A DNA stretch of 32,360 bases from the NCBI RefSeq assembly GCF_904061905.1, contig NZ_CAJFCI010000100.1:1-32360 (forward strand), read 5' to 3'. Made by a program: the position numbers and the translations under genes. Shown here one piece after another: positions 16,630-25,110 of this stretch. The DNA is from Zestomonas carbonaria. Lineage in GTDB: Bacteria > Pseudomonadota > Gammaproteobacteria > Pseudomonadales > Pseudomonadaceae. Every line of letters begins with the position of its first letter. The stretch's first letter is position 1. A model generated the notes under the pieces. The model was not told the DNA's origin. It did not search any database and worked only from the letters and a program-made list of their open reading frames with translations.

Positions 16630-18168
16630 ATGAAAATTCGTTCGCAAGTCGGCATGGTCCTGAACCTGGACAAGTGCATCGGCTGCCATACCTGCTCGAT
16701 CACCTGCAAGAACGTCTGGACCAGCCGCGAAGGCATGGAATACGCCTGGTTCAACAACGTCGAGACCAAGCCCGGCATCGGCTATCCCAAGGAATGGGAG
16801 AACCAGGAAAAGTGGAAGGGTGGCTGGGTACGCAACCGCGACGGCTCCATCAACCCGCGCATCGGCGGCAAGTTCCGCGTGCTGGCGAACATCTTCGCCA
16901 ACCCGGACATGCCGGGCATCGACGACTACTACGAGCCGTTCGACTTCGACTACCAGCACCTGCACACCGCGCCGCTGGGCGACCACCAGCCGGTGGCGCG
17001 GCCGCGCTCGGTGATCTCCGGGCAGCGCATGGAAAAGATCGAATGGGGCCCGAACTGGGAGGAAATCCTCGGCACCGAATTCGCCAAGCGGCGCAAGGAC
17101 AAGAACTTCGACGCGGTGCAGGCGGACATCTACGGCGAGTACGAGAACACCTTCATGATGTACCTGCCGCGCCTGTGCGAGCACTGCCTCAACCCGGCGT
17201 GCGCGGCCTCCTGCCCGAGCGGCGCGATCTACAAGCGCGAGGAGGACGGCATCGTCCTCATCGACCAGGAGAAATGCCGTGGCTGGCGCATGTGCATCAG
17301 CGGCTGCCCGTACAAGAAGATCTACTTCAACTGGAAGAGCGGCAAATCCGAGAAGTGCATCTTCTGCTACCCGCGCATCGAGGCCGGCATGCCCACCGTC
17401 TGCTCGGAAACCTGCGTGGGGCGCATCCGCTACCTCGGCGTGCTGCTCTACGACGCCGACCGCATCCATGAAGTGGCCAGCACCGCCAGCGAGCAGGACC
17501 TCTACAAGAAGCAACTGGAGATCTTCCTCGACCCCAACGACCCGGCGGTGATCGCCCAGGCGCTGGCCGACGGCGTGCCCATGTCGGTGATCGAGGCCGC
17601 GCAGAAATCGCCGGTCTACAAGCTGGCGGTGGACTGGCAACTGGCCCTGCCGCTGCACCCGGAATACCGCACCCTGCCGATGGTCTGGTACGTGCCGCCG
17701 CTGTCGCCGATCCAGAACGCCGCCGCCAACGGCAGCGTGAGCATGGACGGCGTGCTACCGGACGTGGATAGCCTGCGCATCCCGGTGCGCTACCTGGCCA
17801 ACCTGCTCACCGCCGGCGACGAACAGCCGGTCAAGCTGGCGCTCAAGCGCCTGCTGGCCATGCGCGCCTACAAGCGCGCCGAGCAGGTCGATGGCGTACA
17901 GGACCTGGAAGTGCTGAAAAAAGCCGGCCTGTCGCTGGCGCAGTGCGAGGACATGTACCGCTACCTGGCCATCGCCAACTACGAGGACCGCTACGTGATC
18001 CCCAGCGCGCACCGCGAAGAGGCCATGAGCGACGCCTTCGCCGAGCGCTCCGGCTGCGGCTTCAGCTTCGGCAGCGGTTGCAGCGGCGCCTCCGACACCA
18101 ACATGTTCGGCGCGAAGAAGGCCAACTGCCGCGACGTGCTGAAAACCGTGCAGTTGTGGGAGGACTGA
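16630..18168 (+). CDS. narH: Respiratory nitrate reductase beta subunit NarH
   Basis: 512 residues. Electron-transfer subunit with one [3Fe-4S] and three [4Fe-4S] clusters between NarI haems and NarG. Cysteine groups are C16/C19/C22/C26 (CIGCHTCSITC), CEHCLNPACAASC near 183-195, CRGWRMCISGC near 216-226, where the Trp in place of Cys marks the [3Fe-4S] cluster, and CIFCYPRIEAGMPTVCSETC near 243. TAAGGAG precedes the start. narJ follows after 2 bases. Confidence 0.97.
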   Translation: MKIRSQVGMVLNLDKCIGCHTCSITCKNVWTSREGMEYAWFNNVETKPGIGYPKEWENQEKWKGGWVRNRDGSINPRIGGKFRVLANIFANPDMPGIDDYYEPFDFDYQHLHTAPLGDHQPVARPRSVISGQRMEKIEWGPNWEEILGTEFAKRRKDKNFDAVQADIYGEYENTFMMYLPRLCEHCLNPACAASCPSGAIYKREEDGIVLIDQEKCRGWRMCISGCPYKKIYFNWKSGKSEKCIFCYPRIEAGMPTVCSETCVGRIRYLGVLLYDADRIHEVASTASEQDLYKKQLEIFLDPNDPAVIAQALADGVPMSVIEAAQKSPVYKLAVDWQLALPLHPEYRTLPMVWYVPPLSPIQNAAANGSVSMDGVLPDVDSLRIPVRYLANLLTAGDEQPVKLALKRLLAMRAYKRAEQVDGVQDLEVLKKAGLSLAQCEDMYRYLAIANYEDRYVIPSAHREEAMSDAFAERSGCGFSFGSGCSGASDTNMFGAKKANCRDVLKTVQLWED

Positions 18169-18170
18169 AC

Positions 18171-18923
18171 ATGCGCATCCTCAAGGTGATTTCCCTGCTG
18201 CTGGACTACCCCGACGCGCACCTGCGCGAAGGCCATGCGGAACTGGCCGACGCCATCGCCGCCGCCCGCGAGATCAGCCCCGAACAGCGCGCCGCCCTGC
18301 GGCGCCTGCTCGACGAACTGAGCGCCGGCGACCCGATGGACGTGCAGGAACGCTACGGCGAACTGTTCGACCGGGGCCGCGCGCTGTCGCTGCTGCTGTT
18401 CGAACACGTGCACGGCGAGTCCCGCGACCGTGGCCAGGCGATGGTCGACCTGCTGGCCCAGTACGAGGAAGCGGGCTTCGACATCGGCGTGCGCGAGCTG
18501 CCGGACTACATCCCGCTGTACCTCGAATACCTGTCCACCCGCGACGACCTGGAGGCCCGCGAGGGCCTGGCCGACGTCGCCCACCTGCTGGCGCTGCTCG
18601 CCGCGCGCCTGGACGAGCGCGAGAGCCCCTACGCCGCCTGCCTGCGCGCGCTGCTGCAGATCGCCGGCGCCGAGCCGCAACGGGCCGTCGCCGAAGTGAT
18701 CGGGCAGGTCGCCGCCGAGCCGCGCGACGACTCGCTGGAAGCGCTGGACAAGCTCTGGGAGGAGGAGGCCGTGGACTTCCTCAAGGCCGAGCAGCAGGAG
18801 CGCTGCCCCAGCCAGGCCAGGCTGCCCGGCCAGGCGCGCGAGGAGGTTCCGGTGCCGCTGCACTGGGTGGATTTCAAGCATGACGGGCCGGACGAACCGG
18901 CCCGGGAGGTTCGCAATGTCTAA
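18171..18923 (+). CDS. narJ: Nitrate reductase assembly chaperone NarJ
   Basis: 250 residues, TorD/DmsD/NarJ family, mostly alpha-helical and highly charged. It binds apo-NarGH and is needed for Mo cofactor and cluster insertion and for attachment to NarI; it is not part of the final enzyme. The conserved core LLFEHVHGESRDRGQAM (about 76-92) followed by ELPDYIPLYLEYLS (about 110) is characteristic. GGGAGG in the narH end provides its ribosome site, and its 3' end overlaps narI by 8 bases. Confidence 0.95.
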   Translation: MRILKVISLLLDYPDAHLREGHAELADAIAAAREISPEQRAALRRLLDELSAGDPMDVQERYGELFDRGRALSLLLFEHVHGESRDRGQAMVDLLAQYEEAGFDIGVRELPDYIPLYLEYLSTRDDLEAREGLADVAHLLALLAARLDERESPYAACLRALLQIAGAEPQRAVAEVIGQVAAEPRDDSLEALDKLWEEEAVDFLKAEQQERCPSQARLPGQAREEVPVPLHWVDFKHDGPDEPAREVRNV

Positions 18924-19611
18924 CGTCAATCTGCTGCTGTTCGGGATCTACCCGTACATCGCCCTGGCCATCTGCCTCATCGGCAGTTGGGCGCGCTTCG
19001 ACCTGTCGCAATACAGTTGGAAGGCCGGCTCCAGCCAGATCTTCACCCGCACCCCGGCCGAGCGGCGCTACATGCGCATCGCCAGCAACCTGTTCCACGT
19101 CGGCGTGCTGTTCATCCTGGCCGGCCACTTCGTCGGCCTGCTGATGCCCGAGGCGCTCTACCACGCCTTCATCAGCACCGCCGACAAGCAACTGCTGGCG
19201 ATGGTCTCCGGCGGCTTCTTCGGCATCCTCTGCCTGATCGGCCTGCTGATGCTGCTGGGCCGCCGCCTGTTCGACGCGCGGGTGCGGGCCAGCTCCAGCT
19301 TCTCCGACACCATGATCCTGGTGGTGCTGCTGGCCCAGCTCGTCCTCGGCCTGCTGACCATCGTCGCCTCCACCCACCACCTCGACGGCTCGGTGATGGT
19401 GCTGCTGGCCAACTGGGCGCAGGCGGTGGTCACCCTGCAACCGCAGGTGTCGGCCGCCAGCATCGAACCGGTGAGCCTGGTGTACAAGCTGCACGTGTTC
19501 CTCGGCCTGACCCTGTTCGTGCTGTTCCCCTTCACCCGCCTGGTGCACATCGTCAGCGCACCGGTCTGGTACCTGGGACGGCGCTACCAGATCGTCCGGC
19601 AGAAGGGCTGA
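18916..19611 (+). CDS. narI: Respiratory nitrate reductase gamma subunit NarI (cytochrome b)
   Basis: 231 residues, five membrane helices. Oxidises quinol at the periplasmic side and passes electrons to NarH. Haem ligands are visible as H61 and H71 in one helix and H193 and H211 in another; the spacings of 10 and 18 match E. coli H56/H66 and H187/H205. ATG 18916 has GGGAGG 8 bases upstream and overlaps narJ. A large hairpin follows the stop. Confidence 0.96.
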   Translation: MSNVNLLLFGIYPYIALAICLIGSWARFDLSQYSWKAGSSQIFTRTPAERRYMRIASNLFHVGVLFILAGHFVGLLMPEALYHAFISTADKQLLAMVSGGFFGILCLIGLLMLLGRRLFDARVRASSSFSDTMILVVLLAQLVLGLLTIVASTHHLDGSVMVLLANWAQAVVTLQPQVSAASIEPVSLVYKLHVFLGLTLFVLFPFTRLVHIVSAPVWYLGRRYQIVRQKG

Positions 19612-19612
19612 G

Positions 19613-19712
19613 AGCCGAATAGAAGCGCTGGAGGCTGAAGGCTGGAGGCAAAAGCGGGTACGGGCTGCCGGTCGTTCAGCCTCCAGCCCTCCAGCGCTCT
19701 TTTCGGCTTTTT
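19613..19712 (+). terminator. Long imperfect hairpin with T run after narI
   Basis: Left arm 19613-19650 (AGCCGAATAGAAGCGCTGG... then GGCTGGAGGC) pairs with right arm 19677-19708 (GCCTCCAGCC, CTCCAGCGCTC, TTTTCGGCT); the loop is about 28 bases. Five Ts (19708-19712) end the structure. It lies only 26 bases before the PpiC-type gene, so it may end most transcripts after narI while letting some read through, or stabilise the nar mRNA 3' end. Confidence 0.65.
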
Positions 19713-19738
19713 AATTGATTGATCGAGGAGAACTCATC

Positions 19739-20701
19739 ATGGGTTGTGGATGCGGTGGTAACGGGAATGGTGGTGGTTGCGGCGGGCACGACCCGGCCAC
19801 CGATGGTGGCGTGAGTGCCCCGGTGGTGCGCGAAGTGGTGCCCGAGCCGCAGCCGGCGGTGGATGCGCCGCAGGACGAGGAAGACGAGGCGGGGCCCGAA
19901 CTGATCGCCAGCAGCGAGCAGGAATGGCCGCGCATCAAGGTCAACGGCGTGGCCATCGCCCCCGAGGCGATCGCCCGCGAACTGCAATACCACCCGGCGG
20001 ACACCCGTCGGGAAGCGGTGTTCCTGGCCAGTCAGGCGCTGGTGCTCCGCGAACTGCTGCAACAGCGCATCGCCGAACTGGGCCTGGCCGTCCGGGCCCA
20101 GCCCGGCGAAAGCGAAGAAGAGGCGGCCACCCGCGCGCTGATCGAGCATGAAGTGCCGATGCCCAGCGCCGACGAATCGGTCTGCCGGCAGTACTTCGAA
20201 AACAACCGCGAACGCTTCGCCAGCGCCCCGCTGCTGGCCGCCCGGCACATCCTCCTGGCCTGCCCGGCGGACGACGCCGAAGCCCGCAGCCGGACCCGCG
20301 AACAGGCCGAGGCACTGCTCGCCCAACTGGCCGCCGACGGCTCGCGCTTCGCCGAACTGGCCCGCGCCCACTCCGCCTGCCCGTCGAAAGAGCAGGGCGG
20401 CGCCCTCGGCCAGATCAGCAAGGGCCAGACCGTGCCCGAGTTCGAGCGCCAGTTGTTCCGCCTGCAACCCGGCCTGGCGCTCCAGCCGCTGGAAAGCCGC
20501 TACGGCTTCCACCTGGTCTGGGTGGACCAGCGCATCGAAGGCCGGCCGCTGCCGTTCGAAGCCGTGCAAGGCACCATCCGCGCCGAACTGGACCAGCGCG
20601 TCTGGCAAGTCGCGGTCAGGCAATACCTCCAGGGCCTGGTAGGAGAGGCAGACATCCAGGGCATCACCCTCGAAGGCACCGACTCACCGCTGATCCAATG
20701 A
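19739..20701 (+). CDS. PpiC-type (parvulin) peptidyl-prolyl isomerase of the nar operon
   Basis: 320 residues, no signal peptide, so cytoplasmic. A SurA/NifM-like helical region (about 65-160) precedes a parvulin domain (about 160-275; AARHILLACP, FAELARAHSACPSKEQGG, YGFHLVWV). The extreme N-terminus is a Cys/Gly-rich stretch with C3, C5, C14 and H17, a possible metal site, followed by an acidic Pro-rich linker. I chose ATG 19739, which has GAGGAG 8 bases before it. NifM, a relative, helps nitrogenase iron protein mature, so a role in folding NarG or NarH is a fair inference. P. aeruginosa has a PpiC gene at the same place. Confidence 0.88.
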   Translation: MGCGCGGNGNGGGCGGHDPATDGGVSAPVVREVVPEPQPAVDAPQDEEDEAGPELIASSEQEWPRIKVNGVAIAPEAIARELQYHPADTRREAVFLASQALVLRELLQQRIAELGLAVRAQPGESEEEAATRALIEHEVPMPSADESVCRQYFENNRERFASAPLLAARHILLACPADDAEARSRTREQAEALLAQLAADGSRFAELARAHSACPSKEQGGALGQISKGQTVPEFERQLFRLQPGLALQPLESRYGFHLVWVDQRIEGRPLPFEAVQGTIRAELDQRVWQVAVRQYLQGLVGEADIQGITLEGTDSPLIQ

Positions 20702-21034
20702 CGTAGCCCGGATGCAATCCGGGAAAACCGACCACCCCTCCCGGATTTCATCCGGGCTACGAACTCGAACACCACACGGACTGACTCCCCTCTCCCATTC
20801 ATGGGAGAGGGGCCGGGGGAGAGGGCAGAACTCCCCACGTAGCCCGGATGCAATCGGGGGAAACCGACCGCCCCTCCCGGATTGCATCCGGGCTACGAAC
20901 TTGAATGCCACACGGACTGACTCCCCTCTCCCATTCATGGGAGAGGGGCTGGGGGAGAGGGCAGAACCCCCAACGTAGCCCGGATGAACTCCGGGGAAAC
21001 CGGCCGCCCCTCCCGGATTTCATCCGGGCTACGG
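20702..21034. repeat. 136-bp tandem repeat array of REP hairpin plus CCCTCTCCC palindrome
   Basis: CGTAGCCCGGATG begins at 20702, 20838 and 20974, exactly 136 bp apart. Units one and two are complete and differ at a few bases; the third stops after its first hairpin. Each unit contains a GTAGCCCGGATG...CATCCGGGCTAC hairpin and a CCCCTCTCCCATTCATGGGAGAGGGG palindrome. No gene is visible in the 368 bases between the isomerase and moaA apart from this. Confidence 0.9.
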
Positions 21035-21069
21035 GTCGGGGCCGCTGTAGCGAACTGGATGGGACCACG

Positions 21070-22062
21070 ATGGACGCACACCTGCTGGACGGCTTCGGCC
21101 GCCGTATCGACTACCTGCGCATGTCGGTCACCGACCGCTGCGACTTCCGCTGCGTCTACTGCATGGCCGAAGACATGACCTTCCTGCCACGCCAACAGGT
21201 GCTGGGCCTCGAAGAGCTCTACCGGCTGGCCGCGCTGTTCGTCGCCAACGGTGTGAAGAAAATCCGCCTCACCGGCGGCGAACCGCTGGTGCGCAAGGGC
21301 ATCGTCGGCCTCTGCGAACGCATCGCCGCGCTGCCGGGCCTGCGCGAACTGGTAATGACCAGCAACGGCTCGCAACTCACCAGGCTGGCCGGCCCCCTGG
21401 CCGAAGCCGGCGTCAAACGCCTCAACATCAGCCTGGACACCCTGCGTCCCGAGCGCTTCCGCGCCATCACCCGCACCGGCGACCTCGCCCAGGTGCTGGC
21501 CGGCATCGACGCGGCCCGCGAAGCCGGCTTCGCCCGTATCAAACTCAACTGCGTGGTGATGCGGGGCCGCAACGACGACGAAGTGCTCGACCTGATCGAC
21601 TACGCCGTGACGCGCGGGCTCGACATCAGCTTCATCGAAGAAATGCCCCTGGGCGAAGTCGGCCGCTCGCGCGGCGAAAGCTTCTTCTCCAGCGACCAGG
21701 TGCGCGAACTGATCGCCACGCGCCACAGCCTGCTCGACAGCGCCGAACAAAGCGGCGGCCCCGCCCGCTACGCCCGCATCGGCGAATACCCCGACAGCCG
21801 CATCGGTTTCATCTCCCCCCACAGCCACAACTTCTGCGCCACCTGCAACCGCGTCCGCCTGACCGTGGAAGGGCGCCTGCTGCTATGCCTCGGCCACGAA
21901 CACGCCATCGACCTGCGCGCCCTGCTGCGCCGCCACCCGGAAAGCGACCAGCCGCTGCTCGACGCCATCCACGCCGGCCTGGCGCGCAAGCCGTTGCGCC
22001 ATGAGTTCAGCCTGGACGGGGATGTGCAGGTGCTGCGGTTTATGAATGCGAGTGGGGGATAG
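21070..22062 (+). CDS. moaA: GTP 3',8-cyclase MoaA
   Basis: 330 residues, radical SAM enzyme that makes 3',8-cyclo-GTP in the first step of molybdenum cofactor synthesis together with MoaC. The SAM cluster is C24/C28/C31 (CDFRCVYC); the second cluster is C256/C259/C273 (CATCNRVRL); LTGGEPL and the C-terminal Gly-Gly are also present. There is no strong ribosome site before ATG 21070, but the alignment to family starts (FGRRIDYLRMSVTDRC) supports it. The array of repeats separates it from the nar operon. It converges with the AT-rich island 18 bases on. Confidence 0.95.
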   Translation: MDAHLLDGFGRRIDYLRMSVTDRCDFRCVYCMAEDMTFLPRQQVLGLEELYRLAALFVANGVKKIRLTGGEPLVRKGIVGLCERIAALPGLRELVMTSNGSQLTRLAGPLAEAGVKRLNISLDTLRPERFRAITRTGDLAQVLAGIDAAREAGFARIKLNCVVMRGRNDDEVLDLIDYAVTRGLDISFIEEMPLGEVGRSRGESFFSSDQVRELIATRHSLLDSAEQSGGPARYARIGEYPDSRIGFISPHSHNFCATCNRVRLTVEGRLLLCLGHEHAIDLRALLRRHPESDQPLLDAIHAGLARKPLRHEFSLDGDVQVLRFMNASGG

Positions 22063-22080
22063 CAGGAAGGGAGGCAGTTG

Positions 22081-22638
22081 CTATTGGTTGCGAATGGCGT
22101 GACGAGGCGTTTCGGAGTGGTCGGAGGAGTACCAGGTGTTCGGGATTGCTGGATTGCCTTCCAGTGACATAAGTGACCCAACCTGGTTTTTATCTTCGCC
22201 TTTTAGGAGTACACGTGCGTCAGGTGTCGTTACCATTACGCCGATCTGGTATTCATCGGCCTCCAAGCGCCAGTTCTGGAAGATCGTATATTCGACCTGA
22301 TTGTTTATGAACTTCAACGCATAGTCCTCCATGGCGTCGTTTTGAATGCCGCCACCTCTAAAGTATCCGCTGAATTCAAATTTCGACCACGATTCGGTAT
22401 CCGCTTCTTGTGGGGACTGAAGTTCTATTTTTCTGAGGGCTCCAAATCTATAGAGCAAATACTGGTCGTTCGCTTCTTTAAAAATTGAGACGAGCTTTCC
22501 TGACTTTTCAACCTGGAAGGAGAAGATGGGCCTTTCACCCTGGCGGCACAAAGTGGCGGCTCCTTGGTCGTCATCTGTCTGAAGGACGGAAGTTGACGCT
22601 AGAGCGGAAACTGCCAGGAAACGAAGAGGTCTGGTCAT
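22081..22638 (-). CDS. Putative periplasmic immunity-type protein, 185 aa
   Basis: Hypothetical protein with an N-terminal hydrophobic leader (RFLAVSALASTSV) that suggests export, although it lacks a clear cleavage box. Features such as CRQGERPIFSF, YRFGALRKIELQSP and NNQVEYTIF resemble the 115-residue truncated protein at 27991-28338 (CSPDEKIHFTCQ, YVYGPIDDAELIY), so both seem to belong to one family found beside cell-wall-active effectors. Four bases separate it from the broken gene before it; I see no good ribosome site, so it may depend on coupling. It is the last gene of the island. Function is inferred from position only. Confidence 0.6.
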   Translation of the reverse strand: MTRPLRFLAVSALASTSVLQTDDDQGAATLCRQGERPIFSFQVEKSGKLVSIFKEANDQYLLYRFGALRKIELQSPQEADTESWSKFEFSGYFRGGGIQNDAMEDYALKFINNQVEYTIFQNWRLEADEYQIGVMVTTPDARVLLKGEDKNQVGSLMSLEGNPAIPNTWYSSDHSETPRHAIRNQ

Positions 22639-22642
22639 GGCG

Positions 22643-23835
22643 CTAGAGTTCTTGATCTTGAGTCGAGTCGCAACGTTCAGGATTTTTTATTGCGACAACT
22701 TCTGAATGCCCGCTAGCGTACCCAGGCTCGGTCTTTCTTACGACGGGGCGGTACTTATCGAAGTCTAGTGGTATTTGCTCCGTGGCAACCCAGGTGTCTC
22801 CATCCCAATGGCCATCACACATCAGACCCGACTCCTGAGCCAGCAGACACTGGCCTGGAATGGAAATGAACAAGCAATAGTACCTCGAATGGTATATCGA
22901 CCGGCCGTCTGGCTGTTCGGCCTCTCCAGACTCGATAGCGCCAAGGCGCATGATGCTTCTGCTTTCGGAAAACTCATAATCCTTTTCCGGCATCGATAGG
23001 CTGTCGAAGGAAATCTCGAAGGTTTCCTTCCTGTCTAGCGCTATCCGGATGCGACCATACAGCGTCGTGCCTTCGCGCTCATTGTTTTCCCTGGATAGGT
23101 AGTTGACCTCTATCTCTTTAGGTGGGTTGGGGTGGGGGTTATTGGTATGTGGTTGAGTATCTGCCGTGGGCATACGGCCTTCAGCCTGAGATTCGGGTGT
23201 AGACTTGAGCCGTTTCCAACCTCCATTGATAAATTTTTCAGCGTAAGTCTCGCCATCTTCATCGATCGTTGAGTCATGTATCCTTCTCAACTCGGGAGTA
23301 GGCATGTTATGGGCAACGCTGTAGATGGTTGCTTTATGGTAGCAACATCCACTCTTTCCATAGGTCAAGATTCGTTGACTGTCTGGGGCAATCGTAAAGA
23401 AGCCCAAGGTTTGTTCAATGAGGCCAGATAACGCAGGACTGTAGAGAAATTGCCTTTCTTCTTGTTGTAGAGGAATATATCGTAACTTGGACCTCCATAG
23501 GAACCGTTATTGCCGTTCTGTACTGCAAAATCCTCTAGGCCATCGAAGTTGAAATCTCCTACGTTGATAACACCTTGATAGTCGTAGAGTTTCGCGGAGT
23601 TTATTAGTACTTTATTGTCTTCTATGGTGATGAAAATATTGGATAGATCAATGAGTTGGTAGGCGGTGGCTTGCCCCTTCTTTGCCACTGCAATCTGTCC
23701 CGAGGACTCGCAGGTTTCCTGGTCGCAGAGCGAGTCCATTGCTATCCAGAACTCATAATTGTCAGACGCATCCAGGATTTTGTGCTGATATAACGACTCA
23801 GGCTTGGTGCTGGAAACTGGTACTTTTCCAAGTAG
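22643..23835 (-). pseudogene. Broken XAC2610-like / FG-GAP-like domain, frameshifted
   Basis: Two reading frames make one protein. Frame one runs from 23835 (first ATG 23739) to about 23415 and carries GVINVGDFNFDGLEDFAV and YGGPSYDIFLY. The sequence then resumes in another frame as TLGFFTIAPDSQRIL and KSGCCYHKATIY, ending at 22643. The shift lies near 23410-23425 and equals loss of one base. Upstream, frame one continues without a stop back to the TAG that ends the LprI-like frame at 23836, in the same phase, so the ancestor may have been an LprI-XAC2610 fusion of about 500 residues. The two halves could in principle be separate translated pieces. Confidence 0.7.
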
Positions 23836-24147
23836 CTAAGTTCTTGATGAGTATTTGTCGACAAGGCATTGGGAGGCGTTTTTCGCGCTTTTGCACTCTT
23901 GACGGACAGCTCTTAACCAACGGCGTTGCTCGGACTGGATTGTGTTATCACCTTCTGCTGAAAAGCCGATCGCCTTGTGATAAAGCCTTGCCATTTGCTC
24001 ATCCGCTTTGGAAAGCTGTGTATCGGTGCAAATGGTTTTTTCCACCAGCGTGGATGCCTTGGTGCAATCAAAACTTGCTGCTGAAATAGCATTGGAGAAG
24101 GCAATGGTAATTATGGCAGGCAGTGAGAGTGGGCTTTTGTTTGACAT
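23836..24147 (-). CDS. LprI/DUF1311-type lysozyme inhibitor domain, 103 aa
   Basis: Signal peptide (about 1-23, NAISAA) followed by ASFDCTKASTLVEKTIC, SKADEQMARLY and QRRWLRAVRQEC, the DUF1311/LprI pattern with four conserved cysteines. LprI-family proteins inhibit lysozyme in the periplasm. The frame ends at a TAG, after which the same frame stays open for 32 codons and joins the XAC2610-like frame. It may therefore be the surviving N-terminal domain of a larger gene broken by a nonsense change, or a real stand-alone gene. Confidence 0.65.
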   Translation of the reverse strand: MSNKSPLSLPAIITIAFSNAISAASFDCTKASTLVEKTICTDTQLSKADEQMARLYHKAIGFSAEGDNTIQSEQRRWLRAVRQECKSAKNASQCLVDKYSSRT

Positions 24148-24181
24148 TGGGATCGCTTAAGTCGTCTTTGGGGTTTTTCAG

Positions 24182-24517
24182 TCAGTTCGTATCGCCATCA
24201 TATTTATAGAAGGTCGAGCATCTGTTTGCTCCATGGGCGGTTGCTACGATTTCTGGAGTGTTGTTTCTGTCTATGTTGTCTATTGTTATTTCATAGTTCT
24301 CTTCAAATTGCTCTATTAGTTTCTTGGGTAGGAGTACTGGTTTGCATTTCTCTTCAATGCAATTTTCTATTCTCAGATTTTTTATGTCTTTTGTGATTTT
24401 AAAGTTATGGGCTTCTTTTCCTTGAGAGTCATGTGTGGATAATAGAAGCAGTCCAATCAAGATGGGTGTTGATATCAAGCGTTTCTTAGAGGGATAGGTG
24501 GTCGTAAAAGTAATCAC
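24182..24517 (-). pseudogene. Truncated paralogue of the effector-linked immunity protein
   Basis: 111 residues starting with GTG, leader (ISTPILIGLLLLSTHDSQG), then a copy of the first half of the 271-residue protein at 28404-29219. The shared block ITID-IDRNNTPEIVATAHG and NRCSTFYKY is almost unchanged. Similarity stops right after DTN, where a TGA occurs; the C-terminal half with its SH3-like end is missing. Probably a relic, though a folded half-domain cannot be excluded. Confidence 0.7.
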
Positions 24518-24567
24518 TTTTGAGTGCTCGGGCAGTCTGTCTCTTTGGTTCTTCCTGTTGGGGTTAA

Positions 24568-25041
24568 TTAATTGTTACTCAGTAAGAATTTTTTGTGGCG
24601 ACATATCTCCCCGGAGGGAGTATCAATGAAATAGTTGGTCACAATTAGGTAGCTGTGCTTTCTCATGTCTAGAGTCGTTATATAGGGATGTCCATCCTTT
24701 GTTCTCTGTGGTGGCTCAGTGCTGGAGAAAATCTCCAAGGCATTGGAATCCGACCCATTTGATAGGTCTGTCATCGTATAGTACCTACACCCAGCACCAC
24801 AGCTATGCGCTGCCACGAAGTACTTTCCTGCAAAATTTATCTGGGGCTCTCCTATTCGTTTTCCAAGGTCGTTTATCCAGTAATCATCCTGATCTTGGTA
24901 TATGCCTTTAGGCAAATGTAATTCCCCGGTGTAAGAGGGCGCTGGATAGTTATTGAAATTTACTTCTCTGTTGTTGAGTTCTGCATGCGATACTGAGCTA
25001 AATAAGAGAAGTATAAGCAATAGTACTTTTGGCGTCTTCAT
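24568..25041 (-). CDS. Putative periplasmic immunity-type protein, 157 aa
   Basis: Signal peptide MKTPKVLLLILLLFSSVSHA, then a mature protein with NFAGKYFVAAHSCGAGCRYY, TLDMRKHSYLIV and CRHKKFLL. I do not know a named function; the pattern recurs in small periplasmic proteins next to antibacterial effectors. Its leader and upstream DNA match those of the 175-residue gene at 26309-26836, while the mature parts are only faintly similar (NFNKHYILITI, then VVAIDSLSG). AT-rich, intact. It follows the broken paralogue at 25111-25834. Confidence 0.65.
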   Translation of the reverse strand: MKTPKVLLLILLLFSSVSHAELNNREVNFNNYPAPSYTGELHLPKGIYQDQDDYWINDLGKRIGEPQINFAGKYFVAAHSCGAGCRYYTMTDLSNGSDSNALEIFSSTEPPQRTKDGHPYITTLDMRKHSYLIVTNYFIDTPSGEICRHKKFLLSNN

Positions 25042-25110
25042 AGGGATTTGATGAGTTATCTCAGGTCAGCTCGCCCAATAATTTATCTCAAGCCGCGAAA
25101 CGACAAGACT

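Noticed and set aside
20702..21034. CRISPR array
   Set aside because: The repeat unit is 136 bp of two palindromes with a fixed period and no unique spacers, so it is a REP-type tandem array.
22775..23000. Small plus-strand frames inside the AT-rich island
   Set aside because: They oppose better-supported minus-strand genes and show no leader, motif or ribosome site.
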